From the NCBI GenBank assembly GCA_041672465.1, contig JBAYZO010000006.1:1-64000 (forward strand): a DNA stretch of 64,000 nucleotides, given 5' to 3'. The notes beneath the pieces are model-generated. The model was not told the origin of the DNA. It saw only the letters and a list, made by a program, of their open reading frames with translations, and made no database searches. Every line of letters starts with the position of its first letter. The first letter of the stretch is position 1. Positions 1-8,994 of the stretch are shown one piece after another. Made by a program: the position numbers and the translations under genes. This DNA comes from UBA1206 sp041672465. GTDB lineage: Bacteria > Bacillota > Clostridia > Oscillospirales > CAG-382.

Positions 1-249
1 ATGTTTTAAGAAGCCGATATTTTACAATGCCCCGCGAAGAATAAAGCCGCGGGTTTAATTTATAACCAAAGCCTTTGCAATATCAAGCTTTTTTGTGTCG
101 TTTAATGTAACAAAATCTCAATAATGATACATTATTAGAATTATTTGTAAATAAAAAGACTTTAAGCTAAAATCTATCCGATCAGTAAACCGTTTTTACG
201 GGAAGTCTGTTTGACGCTTGTAAAATCATTTTTGTAAAGGGCGTTTGAG

Positions 250-975
250 ATGTTACAAAACAATCCGAAACAAAAAAATGGTTCTGTACACAAAAAAGAC
301 TTTTTTCAAATCCGCGCAACAGAACAAGTCTTTATATGCGCCCGGGAAGTGGTGGGAAAGTTTAGACTTAAGGATGCGTTTTTGCTTGACGAGCCCGCTG
401 AAATGGTGGTCAGGACGCTGTCATGCTCGCCCGCCGAATTGAGAGAAATACTTTTTAAAATACAGTCGCGCCACAACTGGGTTTTTTGCCATATGATAAA
501 AGTGGCGCTCATTTCCGCAGTTATTTCAGCGTTTTTCGGCTATGATGAGAAAAATAGGCAAACGCTCTGCGCGGGCGGGCTGTACCACGACATAGGCAAG
601 CTTTTTATCCCCGCCGAAATTCTCCAGAAGACGGGTCCTTTGTGCGGCTATGAAATGGAAATAATGCGAAGACACAGCTCTCTTGGCTATGAATATGTAA
701 AAACCCTTGACATAGACGACGAAATAAAAGATATAATCCTCACCCACCACGAACGCCTTGACGGCAGCGGGTATCCCGCCGGGATTACCGGGGAGAAGAT
801 TCGCGAGAAAGCCGGGATAGTAATGGTGGCGGATGTGCTTGACGCCGTCACCTCGCGCCGCCCTTACCGGGAACCCGGGAGCGCGGACGCGGCGTTTGAA
901 ATAATTTCGGGGGCTAAAAAAAGGTTTCCGCCGCGTCTGGCGGAATATTTTAAATCGCTTACAGCTATTCCTTAA
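250..975 (+). CDS. HD-GYP domain protein, probable cyclic-di-GMP phosphodiesterase
   Basis: The 241-residue protein has the full HD-GYP signature: the HD pair in YHDIGK at residues 112-117, then HHERLDGSGYP at 166-176, followed by VADVLDAVTSRRPYRE. HD-GYP enzymes hydrolyse cyclic di-GMP to pGpG or GMP with a two- or three-metal centre. The first ~75 residues match no domain I recognise; there is no membrane segment or receiver domain, so it would be a cytoplasmic, stand-alone enzyme. ATG 250 is preceded by AAAGGG at 8 nt spacing, which sets the start. A TTGACG hexamer near 210 may be its -35, but no clear -10 follows. It converges on the dus gene 33 nt away. Catalysis on c-di-GMP is inferred from the GYP motif; some family members act on other nucleotides. 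Confidence 0.88.
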   Translation: MLQNNPKQKNGSVHKKDFFQIRATEQVFICAREVVGKFRLKDAFLLDEPAEMVVRTLSCSPAELREILFKIQSRHNWVFCHMIKVALISAVISAFFGYDEKNRQTLCAGGLYHDIGKLFIPAEILQKTGPLCGYEMEIMRRHSSLGYEYVKTLDIDDEIKDIILTHHERLDGSGYPAGITGEKIREKAGIVMVADVLDAVTSRRPYREPGSADAAFEIISGAKKRFPPRLAEYFKSLTAIP

Positions 976-1008
976 ATTTGATAAACCAAACCCGACAGCC
1001 GCCGTGCT

Positions 1009-1965
1009 TTAGTCTTCAAAGACTTCTTTTGCCGCCAAAAGGAAGTCGTTTTTTGTTTTGGCGGTGTTTAGCCTCAGCCTTGCCGCGGCCGAGCCGGGGA
1101 ACCCCTTTGTGTACCACGCGATTTGCTTTCTTAAGGTCAAAAGGTTATCGCCCCCTTGGCGCGACCGGCTTTCTATATGTATTTTAACCGTCTCCCATAT
1201 CTCTTCTTTGGGCGGGACAAAGCTTTCGGCCCTGCCGGTTTCAAAATAATTTTGCAGCTCTCTGAACAGCCACGGGCGGCCGAGACACCCTCTCCCCACC
1301 ATAACGCCGTCGCACCCGGTGGTTTTTTTCGCCTTTTCGGCGGAGGACGCGGAAACTATGTCTCCGTTCGCGATAACGGGGATTGAAACGGCGTCCTTGA
1401 CCCGCTTTATTATGTCATAGTCCGCTCTTCCCGAATACATCATATCCCGGGTTCTGCCGTGCACCGTCACGGCTCCCGCCCCCGCTTCCTCGCAGCGCAG
1501 CGCCACCTCGACGGCGGTTATATGGTTTTTGTCAACCCCCGCGCGGAGCTTTACGGTTACGGGAACACAAACGGCTTTTTTTATGGCTTTGACAAGTTCG
1601 CCGCATTTGTGGGGCTGGCTCATAAGGGCGCTGCCCTCTCCGTTTGAGACGATTTTTTTTACCGGACAACCCATGTTAATGTCAAAAAAGTCGGGTTTCA
1701 GTTCCATTAGTTTTTCGGCCGCCGCCGCCATATAGTATGGCTCGGAACCGAAAAGCTGGATCCCGGCGGGGCGTTTGTCGCCCTCAAGCGAGGCGAGGGA
1801 GCTTGTTTTTTTATCCCCGTAGCAAACGGCCTTTGCCGAAACCATTTCCGTTATCACGCACTCCGCGCCGAAAGAAGCGCAAAGCGCCCTGAACGGGGCG
1901 TCGGTCACCCCCGCCATAGGAGCTAAAAATATTCCGTTTGGAATGTTTATGTCGCCAATTTTCAT
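1009..1965 (-). CDS. dus: tRNA-dihydrouridine synthase (DusB type)
   Basis: This 318-residue flavoprotein reduces specific uridines in tRNA to dihydrouridine. The TIM-barrel shows the family hallmarks: LAPMAGVTDAPFR near the N-terminus (FMN site), NMGCPVKKI with the catalytic Cys at about residue 98, KLRAG, VHGRTR followed by YSGRADY, IPVIANGD and VGRGCLGRPWLF (phosphate loop). Length is normal for DusB. It lies 1 nt after the recG stop on the same strand, so it is the last gene of the yhaO-yhaN-recG-dus group and probably depends on translational coupling, since no good ribosome site precedes the ATG at 1965. Substrate position in tRNA cannot be told from sequence. Confidence 0.93.
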   Translation of the reverse strand: MKIGDINIPNGIFLAPMAGVTDAPFRALCASFGAECVITEMVSAKAVCYGDKKTSSLASLEGDKRPAGIQLFGSEPYYMAAAAEKLMELKPDFFDINMGCPVKKIVSNGEGSALMSQPHKCGELVKAIKKAVCVPVTVKLRAGVDKNHITAVEVALRCEEAGAGAVTVHGRTRDMMYSGRADYDIIKRVKDAVSIPVIANGDIVSASSAEKAKKTTGCDGVMVGRGCLGRPWLFRELQNYFETGRAESFVPPKEEIWETVKIHIESRSRQGGDNLLTLRKQIAWYTKGFPGSAAARLRLNTAKTKNDFLLAAKEVFED

Positions 1966-1966
1966 A

Positions 1967-4015
1967 TCAGTTTAAAATGTTCCGCTTAAAGCTCTTAACA
2001 AACAGCTCTTCCGCCGCGGAGTTTAGCTCGGCGTAGCCGTTTTCGTCAAGCAGTCCTTTGTCTATAATCATATCAACCAGCGCCCTTGTCTGTTTAATAA
2101 GCGCCATATCAGCTATGTTAGCGATTTTAAAACTAATTTCCCCCGATTGTTTTTCGCCGAAGAACTCGCCCGGGCCGCGGAGCTTGAGGTCGGTTTCGGC
2201 TATTTCAAAGCCGTTTTGGGTACGGCACATAATTTCCAGCCTCTCGCGTGACTTTTTTGATTCCTTGTCATACACCAAAAGGCAAAACGATTCCTCCCGC
2301 CCTCTGCCTATTCTCCCTCTTAGCTGATGCAGAGTGGAAAGCCCGAACCGTTCGGAGTTTTCAACAACCATAACCGTGGCGTTGGGGACATCCACGCCCA
2401 CCTCCACAACCGTGGTCGACACGAGTATCTTGGTCTCCCCCGACTTAAAGGCCGCCATTATAGCGTTTTTATCCTTCCCTTTCATCCTGCCGTGGAGGAG
2501 CGACGCGGGGTAGCTTGGAAAATCCCTTATCACGGCTTCATATTTTTCAGCGGCGGAAAGCGCGTCGACAACTTCCGATTCCTCCGCCAAGGGGCAAACG
2601 ACAAACACCTGCCTGCCGCGCCTGAGCTGACTTTCGAGAAGGTCGTTTATTTGTTTTCTGTCTGAGCCGTCTATCGCGTAGGTCTTTATGTTTTGTCTCC
2701 CCGGCGGGAGCTCGTCGAGAACGGATACGTCAAGGTCGCCGTACAGTATAAGGCTGAGCGTCCGCGGTATCGGCGTCGCCGACATTACAAGGGTGTGGGG
2801 GCTGGTCTCGCCCTCGCCTTTGGTAATAAGCGACGCGCGCTGGATAACGCCGAATCGGTGCTGTTCGTCCGTTATCGCGAGCCCGAGGTTTGAAAACTCC
2901 ACATCTGATTGTATGACCGCGTTGGTTCCGATTATTACATCGACTTCCCCGTTTGATATATCGTCTTTTATCTTCTTTTTTGAAGCCGCGCCAAGCGAGC
3001 CCGTCAAAATCCCCGATTTTATGCCGTGGGGGGAAAGCATCCCCGACAATGTCGCGAAGTGCTGAGCGGCAAGGATCTCGGTCGGCGCCATAAACGCGGT
3101 TTGAAAGCCGTTTTTGGCGGCGAGATAAGCGGAAGCGGCGGCGAGCACCGTTTTTCCGCTCCCCACGTCGCCCTGAAGCAGCCTTGTCATAGGGGTTTCT
3201 TTTTGAAGGTCGGCGAATATTTCCTTAACGGCGTTTTTCTGCGCGTTTGTCAGCTCAAACGGGAGCGAGTCAAAAAACAGTTTTGATTTCGCGCCTTTCA
3301 GCGAAAGCGTTTTCGCGGCTTTTTTCGACTGCCCCGCCTTTAGCTTATACAGCGCGAGCTGAAACACGGCGAGTTCCTCAAAAGCAAGCCGCCTTACGGC
3401 CTCGTCGGCCTCTTTTTGGTTTTGGGGGAAATGCACTTGTTTTATGGCAAGGGTTTTAGTTATGAGAGAAAATTGTTTTCTTACTTCCTCGGGGAACGTC
3501 TCCGGTACTTCGTCCGCAAGCGCGAGCACGGACTCGACTGCCTTTGCCATTGCTTTTTGGGTAAGCGATTTTGTGGCGGGGTATACTGGGGACACGGCTT
3601 TTAAGTCGGGCGAGTATGGCTCGACAGCCGGGTTTATCATCTCATGCCCGTAAAGCGTGACCGCAACCCTGCCGTAAACCCTGAGCAGTCTTCCGGGCGA
3701 TAACGCCGGGACTATCCATCTGCTGTTAAAAAAAGTCAGATACAGTACGTCGTCTCCGTCGGTGCCAGACGATTTAACATAGTGAATCCCGCTTTTACCC
3801 CTCCCCTCGCGGGGGGTAGAGTCGATTTTAATAACCGCCGAGCATGTTTCGCCGTCCCGCGTTTGGGCTATTCTTTTTATATCCCCGCGGAACTCATAGC
3901 GTTTGGGATAAAAGCAAAGCAAATCGCCCGCGGTAAAAACCCCGAGCCTGCCGAACGCTTTGGCGCGGGACTCCCCGACGCCTTTTATATAACCCACCGG
4001 TGTTTTAAGGTCCAT
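1967..4015 (-). CDS. recG: ATP-dependent DNA helicase RecG
   Basis: The 682-residue protein is full length for RecG, the branch-migrating helicase that remodels stalled replication forks and Holliday junctions. The N-terminal wedge/OB domain (about residues 50-150) precedes a superfamily 2 helicase core: Walker A LLQGDVGSGKT, DEQHRFG (the DEQH box typical of RecG), MSATPIPRTLSL, and motif VI region HQLRGRIGRG. A GGAT ribosome site lies 7 nt before ATG 4015. It sits 26 nt after the yhaN-like gene and 1 nt before dus, all leftward, so the four genes form one transcription unit for repair and RNA modification. Assignment is secure. Confidence 0.96.
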   Translation of the reverse strand: MDLKTPVGYIKGVGESRAKAFGRLGVFTAGDLLCFYPKRYEFRGDIKRIAQTRDGETCSAVIKIDSTPREGRGKSGIHYVKSSGTDGDDVLYLTFFNSRWIVPALSPGRLLRVYGRVAVTLYGHEMINPAVEPYSPDLKAVSPVYPATKSLTQKAMAKAVESVLALADEVPETFPEEVRKQFSLITKTLAIKQVHFPQNQKEADEAVRRLAFEELAVFQLALYKLKAGQSKKAAKTLSLKGAKSKLFFDSLPFELTNAQKNAVKEIFADLQKETPMTRLLQGDVGSGKTVLAAASAYLAAKNGFQTAFMAPTEILAAQHFATLSGMLSPHGIKSGILTGSLGAASKKKIKDDISNGEVDVIIGTNAVIQSDVEFSNLGLAITDEQHRFGVIQRASLITKGEGETSPHTLVMSATPIPRTLSLILYGDLDVSVLDELPPGRQNIKTYAIDGSDRKQINDLLESQLRRGRQVFVVCPLAEESEVVDALSAAEKYEAVIRDFPSYPASLLHGRMKGKDKNAIMAAFKSGETKILVSTTVVEVGVDVPNATVMVVENSERFGLSTLHQLRGRIGRGREESFCLLVYDKESKKSRERLEIMCRTQNGFEIAETDLKLRGPGEFFGEKQSGEISFKIANIADMALIKQTRALVDMIIDKGLLDENGYAELNSAAEELFVKSFKRNILN

Positions 4016-4041
4016 GCCGGCACATCCTTTAAAATTATAAG

Positions 4042-6252
4042 CTAATCAAACGCTAAGGCGTTAAAACCAATGCCGAGTTCGCTCAGCATGCTGCCCTCGC
4101 GGGAATGACATGTCAGAATAAATATCTGCTGGGTTTCCGACAGCCCCGCAAGGGTCGCGAGAAACTTTTTAAGCCTTTTGTCGTCAACCCGCGACAGCGC
4201 GTCGTCAAGGACGATAAACGGCCGCGCCCCGCCGTAAAGAAGCGAGATAAGCGCTTGCCGCAAGCAGAGGTATGCCATGTCTTTGGTTCCCGCCGAGAGG
4301 TAATCGGCGGATTTTTCCCCGACAGGGGTGTCAATGCTCATTGCAAGGTCTGTGGAAAGCCTTACGCTTTGATATTTTCCGTCGGTGATACCCGAAAAGC
4401 AGGGAGACGCCAGCTTTGCGAGCTTTGGGGAAATGGTGGCTTTCATATAATCCCCCGATTCCTCAAGCACTTCGAGCGCGAGAGTTAGCGATTTAAATTT
4501 GCCGTTCAGCGAGTTCAGGCTGTTTTTTACCGCTTCATGCTTGCTATAAATCACAGCGGGGGAGACGGCGCTCACCCCAAGCGCGGATTTTTGCTTTTCA
4601 AGGGCAATTTCCTGCTGCTTTAAGCCTTGGTTCGCGTGTTTGTAAAAATCTATTTGCTGTTCCACGGCGGCTATGTCCCGCGCAGGCTTAACCGCGCCGG
4701 CGGCAAGGCTGACGAGGGAGTCCATATCCACGCCGTCAAGGTTTGCCTCAAGCTGGCGGGAGAGCGAGAGGTGCTCGGCTTTGAGCTCGCCCGCTTCCAC
4801 CGAAAGGTTTAGCATTTTTTGAATAAGCAGCCCGTAAGTGGCCTCTTCTTCGGGAAAATAGCGCTTAACCCGCGTTTCTATTGATTTTTTCAGCCCGTTA
4901 AAACTCTTGGCGTCTTCCGAATATGACTTTTCAAGCGAGTTTAGCTGATTACGCGCTTCCTCCGCTTTAACTTTAACGATTGGAAAATCTTTTGCCTTTT
5001 TATAAAACTCCACTTTTCCGCTTATCCCGAGCTTTTTAAGGGCGGGCGGCTGTTTTAAAAACAGAAAAAACCCGACCGCGCCGAACACAGCCCCCGCCCC
5101 CGCGAAGATATGCGAAAACATGCCGAACAATTTAAAGCCATACCCCGCCCCCGCGAGAGACAGCCCCAAAGCGGCGGCGAGAAGAAGTACCCCGCTTAAT
5201 ATGTTTCTGATCTTCAGCGACTTTTTCAGCTTTTCAATGTCGGTTTTAAAAAACGGGGTTGATTTTTCAATGCTCTCTCGCTTTTCTTCTTGGGCTTTTA
5301 TTTGGGTTTCGGTTTCGTCAAGCCGCTTTTTAATAAGCGAATACTCCGCGTAATCGTTTATGAGCCGGTTTACAAACTCCGTCTCGGGGATATTGCTGTC
5401 GGCAAAGCACGCCATCCGCTGTTTATATTTTTCCTCGGCCTTTAGCGCGTCGGCCGCTAAAGCGTTAAGGCGGTCAAGGCGGTCTTTCGCCTCGTATTTT
5501 CTGATATTTACAATTTCTTTTTCAAGGCTTTCAAGCTTTGACTCATTAAACGCGATCTTCTGCCTTTTTTCGCCGAGAGCGCTCAGCACCCCGTCAAGCC
5601 GGCGCTTTGTCTCTACCGAGTCGGTAAGTTTTTCCCCGTAACTTTCGAGCCGAGCCTCAAGGTCGGGGATAAACCCTCGGTTTTGGTTGTTTTTAAGGGC
5701 CGCTTTCGCCTCTTTAAGCCTTTTCGCGGCGCGTTCGGCGGAGGTTTTCTCGTCTGCCGAAAACATAAGGTTTTGAATTTGCTCGGCAAGCGCCCCGTCG
5801 CCGCCTTTCGGCTGGTAGAGCTGTTTAAAAAATAAAACCTTCTGGAACGATTCCTCGCCCACGCCGAAGAAAACCTCCCCCGGCACCATTCCCGTGAAAA
5901 GCGACTTCCTTGTAAAATAATCAAAAACATCAACCGTTTCCTTGGTGTCCGACTGGGTTCTTTCCACCCGGAACTTCCCATTTGGGGTGGTGATGGTTAT
6001 GGCGCCCGCCGCTTTTCCGCCGCCCCAAGGCATTTGAAGCAGCTTTTCGTTTTCTGAAATCGACTGCTTGCGGAGACCGGAAAAGCCGTAAAAAACAAAC
6101 TTAATAAACCCGGCAAGGGTAGACTTCCCCGCCTCGTTTGGGGCGCAGAGCAGGTTAAGCCCTTTTTGGGGGGAAATCGACAGGTTTTTTATCTTGCCGA
6201 AAGCGGCAATATCAATTCTGTCAATACACAAACCATGAATTTGGCTATCCAT
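4042..6252 (-). CDS. SMC/Rad50-like ATPase with central membrane segments (YhaN family)
   Basis: A 736-residue RecF/SMC-superfamily ATPase. The N-terminal half carries Walker A APNEAGKST at about residues 37-45 and the C-terminal half the ABC-type signature LSAGTKD plus Walker B FIVLDDALSRVDD. Between them are long charged coiled coils and, near residues 345-400, two hydrophobic segments rich in Gly/Ala/Leu that look membrane-inserted. This layout matches Bacillus YhaN, whose partner is the nuclease YhaO. The upstream nuclease gene overlaps it by 8 nt, so the two products very likely form an SbcCD-like complex, here perhaps tethered to the membrane. Function in DNA end processing is inferred from the family, not shown. 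Confidence 0.85.
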   Translation of the reverse strand: MDSQIHGLCIDRIDIAAFGKIKNLSISPQKGLNLLCAPNEAGKSTLAGFIKFVFYGFSGLRKQSISENEKLLQMPWGGGKAAGAITITTPNGKFRVERTQSDTKETVDVFDYFTRKSLFTGMVPGEVFFGVGEESFQKVLFFKQLYQPKGGDGALAEQIQNLMFSADEKTSAERAAKRLKEAKAALKNNQNRGFIPDLEARLESYGEKLTDSVETKRRLDGVLSALGEKRQKIAFNESKLESLEKEIVNIRKYEAKDRLDRLNALAADALKAEEKYKQRMACFADSNIPETEFVNRLINDYAEYSLIKKRLDETETQIKAQEEKRESIEKSTPFFKTDIEKLKKSLKIRNILSGVLLLAAALGLSLAGAGYGFKLFGMFSHIFAGAGAVFGAVGFFLFLKQPPALKKLGISGKVEFYKKAKDFPIVKVKAEEARNQLNSLEKSYSEDAKSFNGLKKSIETRVKRYFPEEEATYGLLIQKMLNLSVEAGELKAEHLSLSRQLEANLDGVDMDSLVSLAAGAVKPARDIAAVEQQIDFYKHANQGLKQQEIALEKQKSALGVSAVSPAVIYSKHEAVKNSLNSLNGKFKSLTLALEVLEESGDYMKATISPKLAKLASPCFSGITDGKYQSVRLSTDLAMSIDTPVGEKSADYLSAGTKDMAYLCLRQALISLLYGGARPFIVLDDALSRVDDKRLKKFLATLAGLSETQQIFILTCHSREGSMLSELGIGFNALAFD

Positions 6253-7399
6253 TTATGTTTATTTCCTCCTCGCCGAAATCAATTACATTTCTGTCATGCA
6301 GCGCGGAAATGCCGTATTTCAAGGCGGCGAGCGTAACGGCGTACTCGTCGCTGCCGGCGTCGCATTTGCCAAGCCTTTCGGTCATTCGGGAATAAAAAAC
6401 CCCTCTGAGCGTTGTGTCCTTTTCAAGACCGGTTAAGTTAATCTCCGGGAAAGTGGAGTCGATAAGTTCCATCTGAAACGGATAGCCGTACCCCTTGCCG
6501 ACTTCCGCGGGGGAAATCACAAAAGGCTCGCTCACGGTGCCCGTCATAATAATTCGTATAGCGGTATCGTTGCCGAACGGGCGGACTTTTGCCCTTATAA
6601 TGTCAATTGCCGACGATTTGCTTACCGCTTTGCTGATGTCTACATTCAGCGTTTCATATCTCCTCCGCGAGAGCTGAATTGTCTTGAGGTTGACTTCCCC
6701 TTTGCCTATCGTGCCTATAAGGGCGCCGTGGTGGCCGGGCTCGTCAAAGCTCCTGCCCTCGATACAGCCGGGGTAGGCGTAAGACGTGTTCCCCTCTTTT
6801 AAAACGCCGGTTGGCATATGTATATGCCCCAGCGCGATATAGTCAAAGCCGGAGGCGGCGATTTCCTGTTTTGTTATAGGCCCGTTTTTAGACGACGGCG
6901 AGGATGTGTCCCCGTGACACACCAAAATATTAATCGCCGACATATCAAGCGGCCCGTACCCCACGACGGGGCTTGACATAAACACCATATCGGTAAAACC
7001 CACCCCATAGACGTTAACGCCCAGCTCGGGGATCGGCACTTTTTCTCTGTTCCCGCCAAAAATATGGACGTTGGGAGGGAAAGGGACGGTTTTATAAAAC
7101 GATGAGTCGTTAATTGGGTCATGGTTCCCGGGGGAAATAAAAAACCTGCAGCTCGGGAAAGAGTTAAATTCGCTTATAAGCAGTTCCGCCGTGTCTTTTG
7201 TGACATATTCGGTGTCAAAAAGGTCGCCGGAAATGAAAAACAGCTTTATCATCTCCTGCTTTGCAACCATTATCGCCGAGGTAAAGGCGCTCCTTAGCTC
7301 TATCTTTCTCTGTTCGGCTTGCGCGGGGCCGGAAAGGGAAAAAGGCGAATCGAGATGGAGATCGGCGCAGTGAAAAACCCTGACGCTCAGTTGAACCAC
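6245..7399 (-). CDS. SbcD/Mre11-like metallophosphoesterase (YhaO family)
   Basis: The 384-residue protein is a calcineurin-like phosphoesterase of the DNA-repair nuclease branch. All metal-binding motifs are visible: FHCADLHLDSP at residues 9-19, FISGDLFD, FISPGNHDP, LVCHGDTS and ALGHIHMP. The C-terminal ~150 residues would be the partner-binding cap. It overlaps the YhaN-like ATPase by 8 nt. The assigned start is GTG 7399, but AAAGG lies only 2-3 nt before it, which is too close; no better in-frame ATG/GTG/TTG exists before the first motif, so the exact start is uncertain. DNA nuclease activity is inferred from the family. Confidence 0.88.
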   Translation of the reverse strand: MVQLSVRVFHCADLHLDSPFSLSGPAQAEQRKIELRSAFTSAIMVAKQEMIKLFFISGDLFDTEYVTKDTAELLISEFNSFPSCRFFISPGNHDPINDSSFYKTVPFPPNVHIFGGNREKVPIPELGVNVYGVGFTDMVFMSSPVVGYGPLDMSAINILVCHGDTSSPSSKNGPITKQEIAASGFDYIALGHIHMPTGVLKEGNTSYAYPGCIEGRSFDEPGHHGALIGTIGKGEVNLKTIQLSRRRYETLNVDISKAVSKSSAIDIIRAKVRPFGNDTAIRIIMTGTVSEPFVISPAEVGKGYGYPFQMELIDSTFPEINLTGLEKDTTLRGVFYSRMTERLGKCDAGSDEYAVTLAALKYGISALHDRNVIDFGEEEINING

Positions 7400-7459
7400 C
7401 GCCTTTCAAAAGTCGTGTAATTATTAATTATTTTTATCGCTTATCTATAATAATGATTT

Positions 7460-8272
7460 TTATGTTTGCTTTGACTTCGGGGTAATAAACGCCGCCATCG
7501 CTCCCCTGTTTACCCCCTGACGGCGGTGGGAGAAAAACAATTCTTCCTCACAACAGGTGCAGAGGTTACAGATCTCAATATTTTCTTCTCTAAGACCGGC
7601 GTTTATAAGCCGCTTTTTAATGGCTTTCGGGATATCAAAGAAAACGCTCCCATCGGTTTTTACAAACGCCTCTCCGCAGTCGGGGAAAAGCCCGTAAAAT
7701 TCCTCCCCCACGCTAAAACAGCAGCTTTTGACCGAAGGGCCGAGCGCGGCTATGATTTCCGCCGGGTCTGCTCCCATGCCCGTCATGATTCCCGCCGCTT
7801 TTTCGGATATTCCCTTTTGCGTCCCCCGCCAGCCCGAGTGAAGAGCGGCGGCGGTGTTTGTTTTTTTGTCGTAAAGGAGAACCGGCACGCAGTCGGCAAC
7901 CCTTACCGATATAACCATATCCTCGCGGGTTATAAGCCCGTCCACCCCGCGCCCGAACGGCGGTTTTGTTATCCCTATTCCTTTGTGGTAAAGTTCGGCG
8001 ACCACAATTTCGTCCGTGTGAAGCTGGAACGTCAGGCAGGTTTCCTCGGGCGTCTTCCCAAGAAGCGACGCCGCGAGTAAATAGTTTTTATAGATATTTT
8101 CGGGGTCGTCTTTGGTCTCCCCCGCGTAATGGGCGAAGTTAAGGCTTGAAAAGCACCCGCTGCTCACCCCGCCGAGCTTTGCGGTAAAGGCGTGGGGAAC
8201 GCCGAAAGAGTCAAACAGCGGAGAGGTGAAAAATAAAAACGGCTTGTCGTGACTAATAAAAGTTTTGGAAAT
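7460..8272 (-). CDS. pgeF: Purine nucleoside/polyphenol oxidase PgeF (YlmD, laccase-domain), AUU start
   Basis: YlmD/PgeF-family protein (multicopper-oxidase-like fold; family members act on purine nucleosides and in peptidoglycan editing). Motifs: RVADCVPVLL, LHSGWRGT, LGPSVKSCCFSVG and FFSHRRQG near the end. The first GTG, at 8167, falls inside a conserved family block: the frame continues upstream as HAFTAKLGGVSSG, the usual N-terminal H-x-F-(S/T)-x(3)-GGVS region, and stays open to a stop near 8285. In that stretch there is no ATG, GTG or TTG, but AGGAG followed 8 nt later by ATT at 8270-8272 gives a well-placed start and a 270-residue product of normal length. A strong promoter lies at 8323-8351. 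The AUU start is therefore an inference from frame and ribosome site; a frameshift is the alternative. Confidence 0.85.
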   Translation of the reverse strand: MSKTFISHDKPFLFFTSPLFDSFGVPHAFTAKLGGVSSGCFSSLNFAHYAGETKDDPENIYKNYLLAASLLGKTPEETCLTFQLHTDEIVVAELYHKGIGITKPPFGRGVDGLITREDMVISVRVADCVPVLLYDKKTNTAAALHSGWRGTQKGISEKAAGIMTGMGADPAEIIAALGPSVKSCCFSVGEEFYGLFPDCGEAFVKTDGSVFFDIPKAIKKRLINAGLREENIEICNLCTCCEEELFFSHRRQGVNRGAMAAFITPKSKQT

Positions 8273-8322
8273 ACGCGCTTCTCCTTACGGGATATGTTTG
8301 AGGGAAATACCCTTCCTTTTGA

Positions 8323-8351
8323 ATTATAGCAGAACGTTTTAATATTATCAA
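8323..8351 (-). promoter_or_regulatory. Sigma-A promoter of pgeF
   Basis: On the minus strand TTGATA (8346-8351) and TATAAT (8323-8328) are separated by exactly 17 nt. Transcription would begin near 8316, leaving a leader of about 45 nt with AGGAG before the ATT start. It points away from the tRNA promoter about 75 nt to the right. Confidence 0.85.
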
Positions 8352-8426
8352 GCGAATAAAGTCATTTTCTGCATGATGCAAACGCTAAAATACCTTAAAA
8401 TTTTATGCCTTTGGGCGTTTTTTCTA

Positions 8427-8455
8427 TTGACAAGACGCGTCCGGCTTGCTATAAT
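8427..8455 (+). promoter_or_regulatory. Sigma-A promoter of the tRNA pair
   Basis: Perfect TTGACA (8427-8432), 17 nt spacer, perfect TATAAT (8450-8455). Transcription would start near 8462, a few bases before the tRNA-Met gene, as expected for a strong stable-RNA promoter. Confidence 0.92.
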
Positions 8456-8468
8456 ACACAAGTCACGC

Positions 8469-8545
8469 GGCGGAATAGCTCAGCTGGCTAGAGCATCCGG
8501 TTCATACCCGGCAGGTCGTTGGTTCAAATCCGACTTCCGCTACCA
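8469..8545 (+). tRNA. tRNA-Met (anticodon CAT)
   Basis: Cloverleaf of 77 nt with encoded CCA. Acceptor GGCGGAA pairs with TTCCGCT (one G-T at 1:72); the D arm is TAGCTC...GAGC; the anticodon loop TTCATAC puts CAT at 8503-8505; the T arm is GTTGG-TTCAAAT-CCGAC. The first base pair and the arms fit an elongator tRNA-Met better than the initiator, which has a 1:72 mismatch and three G-C pairs in the anticodon stem. Confidence 0.96.
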
Positions 8546-8596
8546 TTTTTTAAAGCCTTTTAACTGCCGCCGCCTTAGCGCCGAAAAAGGCGAAAA

Positions 8597-8671
8597 GGCC
8601 CGTTGGTCAAGTGGTTAAGACACCGCCCTTTCACGGCGGTAACAGCAGTTCGAACCTGCTACGGGTCACCA
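8597..8671 (+). tRNA. tRNA-Glu (anticodon TTC)
   Basis: 75 nt including encoded CCA. Acceptor GGCCCGT pairs with ACGGGTC; the anticodon stem CCGCC/GGCGG closes the loop CTTTCAC, giving TTC at 8630-8632; the T arm contains GTTCGAA. It is 51 nt after tRNA-Met and shares its promoter and terminator. Confidence 0.96.
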
Positions 8672-8672
8672 T

Positions 8673-8710
8673 AAAAGCACGCACACGCTTAACGCGGCGG
8701 CGTGCTTTTT
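8673..8710 (+). terminator. Rho-independent terminator after the tRNA genes
   Basis: Inverted repeat AAAAGCACGC / GCGTGCTTTT with a 17-nt loop, ending in a T run, begins 2 nt after the tRNA-Glu CCA. Confidence 0.85.
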
Positions 8711-8994
8711 GTCAAAAAAAGCCGGGGAGCGTATCGCGAAAAAACTCCCTCCGCGGCGGTTTTTGAACATTCTTTTACCTTTCCTTGTATATTTTTCCCA
8801 ACAAACTAAACTAAAAGTGTTATAAAACATATATAATAACGCTTGTTTTTTTTTGTATAAAGTAGTATTATTAGGTTGTGTTTTTCTCTCTTCCGAAAAA
8901 AAGCGGAGTTTGACCCCCAAACACAGGAAAAAAACGGGAGAATTTCATTCATAAAACTCAACACGGCAATACGCCAAAAGGCAAGGATATAACA
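8711..8994. other. Non-coding interval before the ABC exporter
   Basis: AT-rich stretch with no supported gene. It contains a T9 run, a TATAAT-like hexamer near 8830 without a good -35, and GCAAGGA just before the ATG at 8995. The promoter of the exporter genes must lie here but I cannot place it with confidence. Confidence 0.5.

Noticed and set aside
1..249. Coding region at the left edge
   Set aside because: No frame with a start, ribosome site or motif is supported; a GC-rich inverted repeat near 30-55 may be a weak terminator for an upstream gene.
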